Assembly: GCF_037975245.1 (NCBI RefSeq)
Contig: NC_092573.1
Location: 5,707,501-5,767,500 of the forward strand
Reading direction: 5' to 3'
Source of the DNA: Apostichopus japonicus
Lineage: Eukaryota; Echinodermata; Holothuroidea; Aspidochirotida; Stichopodidae
DNA length: 60,000 bases
Of the stretch, positions 59,667 to 60,000 are shown in pieces. The notes beneath the pieces are model-generated. The model ran no database searches and was not told the DNA's origin. It worked only from the letters and a program-made list of their open reading frames with translations. The translations under genes were made by a program, and so were the position numbers. Positions within the stretch are counted from its first letter, which is position 1. Each line of letters opens with the position of its first letter.

Positions 59667-60000
59667 ATTATATTATATTATATTATATTATATTATATTA
59701 TATTATATTATATTATATTATATTATATTATATTATATTATATTATATTATATTATATTATATTATATTATATTATATTATATTATATTATATTATATTA
59801 TATTATATTATATTATATTATATTATATTATATTATATTATATTATATTATATTATATTATATTATATTATATTATATTATATTATATTATATTATATTA
59901 TATTATATTATATTATATTATATTATATTATATTATATTATATTATATTATATTATATTATATTATATTATATTATATTATATTATATTATATTATATTA
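59667..60000. repeat. (TATTA)n pentanucleotide array, runs off the window
   Basis: About 66 uninterrupted copies of the 5-bp unit without a visible mismatch, open at the right end. Confidence 0.97.

Overview
The window is genomic DNA of an animal with split genes (GT-AG introns), dense (TA)n arrays, tRNA-derived SINEs, LINE fragments and many small hAT-like DNA transposons. The gene content (a thioester protein of the complement C3/alpha-2-macroglobulin family with a C-terminal NTR domain, and a tandem fibronectin type III protein) and the repeat style suggest a marine invertebrate deuterostome, perhaps an echinoderm such as a sea cucumber. The species is inference; no marker gene fixes it.

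Region 1 (1-37,112, + strand) holds the 3' part of one large gene. I could chain 36 exons (1631 to 37112) with GT-AG borders and fully compatible phases, giving 1,878 codons plus a stop; the 5' exons (MG1, MG2 and the signal peptide) lie outside the window. Domain order: MG3, MG4, first half of MG5, a cassette of five thyroglobulin type-1 (Tg1) domains with short spacer exons, second half of MG5, MG6 with a short bait-like region and no anaphylatoxin domain, MG7, CUB/thioester region (GCGEQ plus the catalytic His), MG8, Ser/Thr linker, calcium-binding EGF, NTR (C345C). An RRRR motif sits just before the Tg cassette and an RKRR motif followed by an acidic run just before MG8. The Tg cassette (6.1-13.7 kb) has grown by recent segmental duplication whose joints fall in (TA)n tracts, and two dead Tg exons remain inside it.

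Region 2 (about 38.7-43.7 kb) is a transposon nest between the two genes: a minus-strand L1/Tx1-like LINE remnant broken by hAT-like elements with CA...TG ends. Three of them have exact 8-bp target duplications, and two carry further elements inside. They also carry long perfect inverted repeats.

Region 3 (44,574-58,800, - strand) is the 3' part of a second gene: one unrecognised cysteine-bearing module, nine closely similar FN3 exons (eight of exactly 312 nt), two more divergent modules and a final FN3 exon with its own stop codon. All internal exons are phase 1-1. No transmembrane or catalytic domain is seen, so the visible end looks secreted. An intron contains a minus-strand LINE reverse-transcriptase fragment. 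The two genes converge tail to tail.

Region 4 (58.8-60 kb) holds a 222-bp MITE with an 8-bp target duplication and a pure (TATTA)n array that runs off the window end.

How the genes could work: the first predicts an extracellular protease trap that combines covalent thioester capture with thyropin-type cysteine protease inhibitor modules. The second predicts an extracellular FN3 adhesion or recognition protein. Nothing in the sequence links the two functionally.
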